DNA of 14,618 nt, taken from positions 1-14,618 of the forward strand of contig CAYJWL010000021.1 of NCBI GenBank assembly GCA_964373855.1, read 5' to 3'. The translations under genes and the position numbers were made by a program. Positions 13,814 to 14,618 of this stretch are shown one piece after another (the first letter of the stretch is position 1; each line of letters begins with the position of its first letter). The notes under the pieces were generated by a model, which worked only from the letters and a program-made list of their open reading frames with translations, did not search any database and was not told where the DNA came from. Origin of the DNA: CAYJWL01 sp964373855 (GTDB lineage Bacteria; Patescibacteriota; Andersenbacteria; UBA10190).

Positions 13814-14338
13814 TTAAAGTGGTGGTGTCTTAACGCGCTGAAAAATGTCAGCCCGCGGCTGCCTCTCTTGCCAGAGGACAGCTAGACCAAAAACGATAGT
13901 TGTGGTGAACACAAAAGCCAAGGCCAAACCAGTAATGGGAAGAGCGTACCAGATAGCCTGCAGGCTTAAGGTAGCTTCACGGCCGAGAAATAATTGGGTG
14001 GCGCTAAGCAAAGTAAGTTGAGCAGCAATCGTCCCGCTCATCAGGAGGAAAAAGGCGCCGGAGGCAGCCGTGTTTATTTTTGGGAACAGGTAGCGCACGG
14101 CATACGGGATAAGCGCCACGGCTGTCATAATACCTGGCGGGAAGGTTGTGAACAGTTCAGAGGTGACAACCAGGCCAACCAGGGCCGCCGCCGAGGCCGG
14201 AACGGTTGCTGCCAAGAGAGCGGCCAGCCCAACCGGAAGAATAAACAGCGATTGAAGATTATAACGCAGCAGGCTGTGCAGGGAGATGAGTAACGCCAGC
14301 ATACAACCAAACACGTACATTTTTCTCCAGGTAAGCAT
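13814..14338 (-). CDS. mreD: rod shape-determining protein MreD
   Basis: 174 residues, very hydrophobic, with five or six membrane segments (about 8-24, 29-46, 48-70, 72-84, 94-118, 128-155). MreD is poorly conserved in sequence. The assignment rests on size, topology and position between mreC and mrdA, which is the classical order. It helps to anchor the MreB elongation complex in the membrane. The ATG at 14338 overlaps the mreC stop by one base (TAATG). An in-frame ATG at codon 7 (14320-14318) has GGAG four bases upstream, so initiation there is possible and would remove MLTWRK. Confidence 0.82.
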   Translation of the reverse strand: MLTWRKMYVFGCMLALLISLHSLLRYNLQSLFILPVGLAALLAATVPASAAALVGLVVTSELFTTFPPGIMTAVALIPYAVRYLFPKINTAASGAFFLLMSGTIAAQLTLLSATQLFLGREATLSLQAIWYALPITGLALAFVFTTTIVFGLAVLWQERQPRADIFQRVKTPPL

Positions 14339-14618
14339 TAGAGCGGAACGATAACTTGGACGGCGTCGACCTGATCAAGATCGTACGGCAACTTGAGACG
14401 TGCTTCCTGGTATGGTTCGTGTTCCTGGCTGGATATTTGCGCGACTGTGCCGATGACTAGACCATATGGAATGCCTGCCTCTTTGCTGACTGTAACAATC
14501 GCCTGTCCGACCTCAACCGGGGTATCTTTAGGAATCGTGGTCACCACCAGTGTGGTGTAATGATAACTTTGCAGCAATCCGCGCGCCAGAGGGGTTGCTT
14601 TGGCGTCGGCTAGCGGTA
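14338..14618 (-). CDS. mreC: rod shape-determining protein MreC, C-terminal part
   Basis: The frame is open to the window edge, so only about the last 93 residues are present. The TTG at 14577 is an internal codon, not a start. The visible sequence includes YHYTTLVVTTIPKDTPVEVG, QAIVTVSKEAGIPYGLVIGT and HEPYQEARLKLPYDLDQVDA, ending in VQVIVPL. This fits the second beta-barrel of the MreC periplasmic domain (family ending: Tyr-x-x-Ala, Asp-Leu-x-x-Val-x-Val). MreC is a periplasmic scaffold that activates PBP2-RodA. mreB would be expected upstream, outside the window. Confidence 0.88.
   Translation of the reverse strand, partial: PLADAKATPLARGLLQSYHYTTLVVTTIPKDTPVEVGQAIVTVSKEAGIPYGLVIGTVAQISSQEHEPYQEARLKLPYDLDQVDAVQVIVPL

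Overview
This window looks like a chromosomal segment of a Patescibacteria (Candidate Phyla Radiation) bacterium of about 50% GC. The reasons are indirect. The gene set is compact and housekeeping-rich. The DnaX is short. One protein (5355-5876, minus) belongs to a type I associate with Patescibacteria. The propeller protein at the left edge carries a four-cysteine insert of a kind I recall from the same group. TGA serves as an ordinary stop (dnaX, serS, the small gene at 1747), which argues against the UGA-recoding Gracilibacteria/Absconditabacteria. No 16S rRNA or ribosomal protein is present to fix the lineage, so the taxonomic call is moderate.

Layout. Positions 1-2765 (plus strand) hold the end of a secreted or surface beta-propeller protein, a 58-residue membrane protein with a near-perfect Shine-Dalgarno and its own terminator, and a leaderless-looking SIMPL-domain (DUF541) protein. 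From about 2870 to 5876 the minus strand carries a conserved uncharacterised gene, a GtrA-like membrane protein, dnaX, tRNA-Gln(TTG) and then a strongly structured RNA-like block. A divergent plus-strand GT-C glycosyltransferase (5970-7502) is the only plus-strand gene in the rest of the window. From 14618 down to 7559 the minus strand carries mreC(partial)-mreD-mrdA, greA, lysS-serS and ftsQ.

How the genes fit together. MreC, MreD and PBP2 (mrdA) form the core of the lateral-wall elongation machinery, and FtsQ belongs to the division machinery. GreA (transcription elongation), LysRS, SerRS, tRNA-Gln and DnaX are information-processing genes. The glycosyltransferase, GtrA and the propeller protein suggest envelope and surface-sugar functions. 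Two gene junctions (mreC/mreD and lysS/serS) are one-base TAATG overlaps, which suggests translational coupling.

The most interesting parts lie between the genes. They are: (1) a 10-bp long-range stem abutting an 8-bp hairpin and enclosing three more hairpins, downstream of tRNA-Gln (2978-3118); (2) a perfect 12-bp hairpin whose 3' arm contains the ftsQ ribosome-binding site; (3) a lysS leader with nested and mutually exclusive pairings; and (4) a promoter followed almost at once by a terminator-like hairpin ahead of greA. No mobile element, CRISPR array or prophage is visible.
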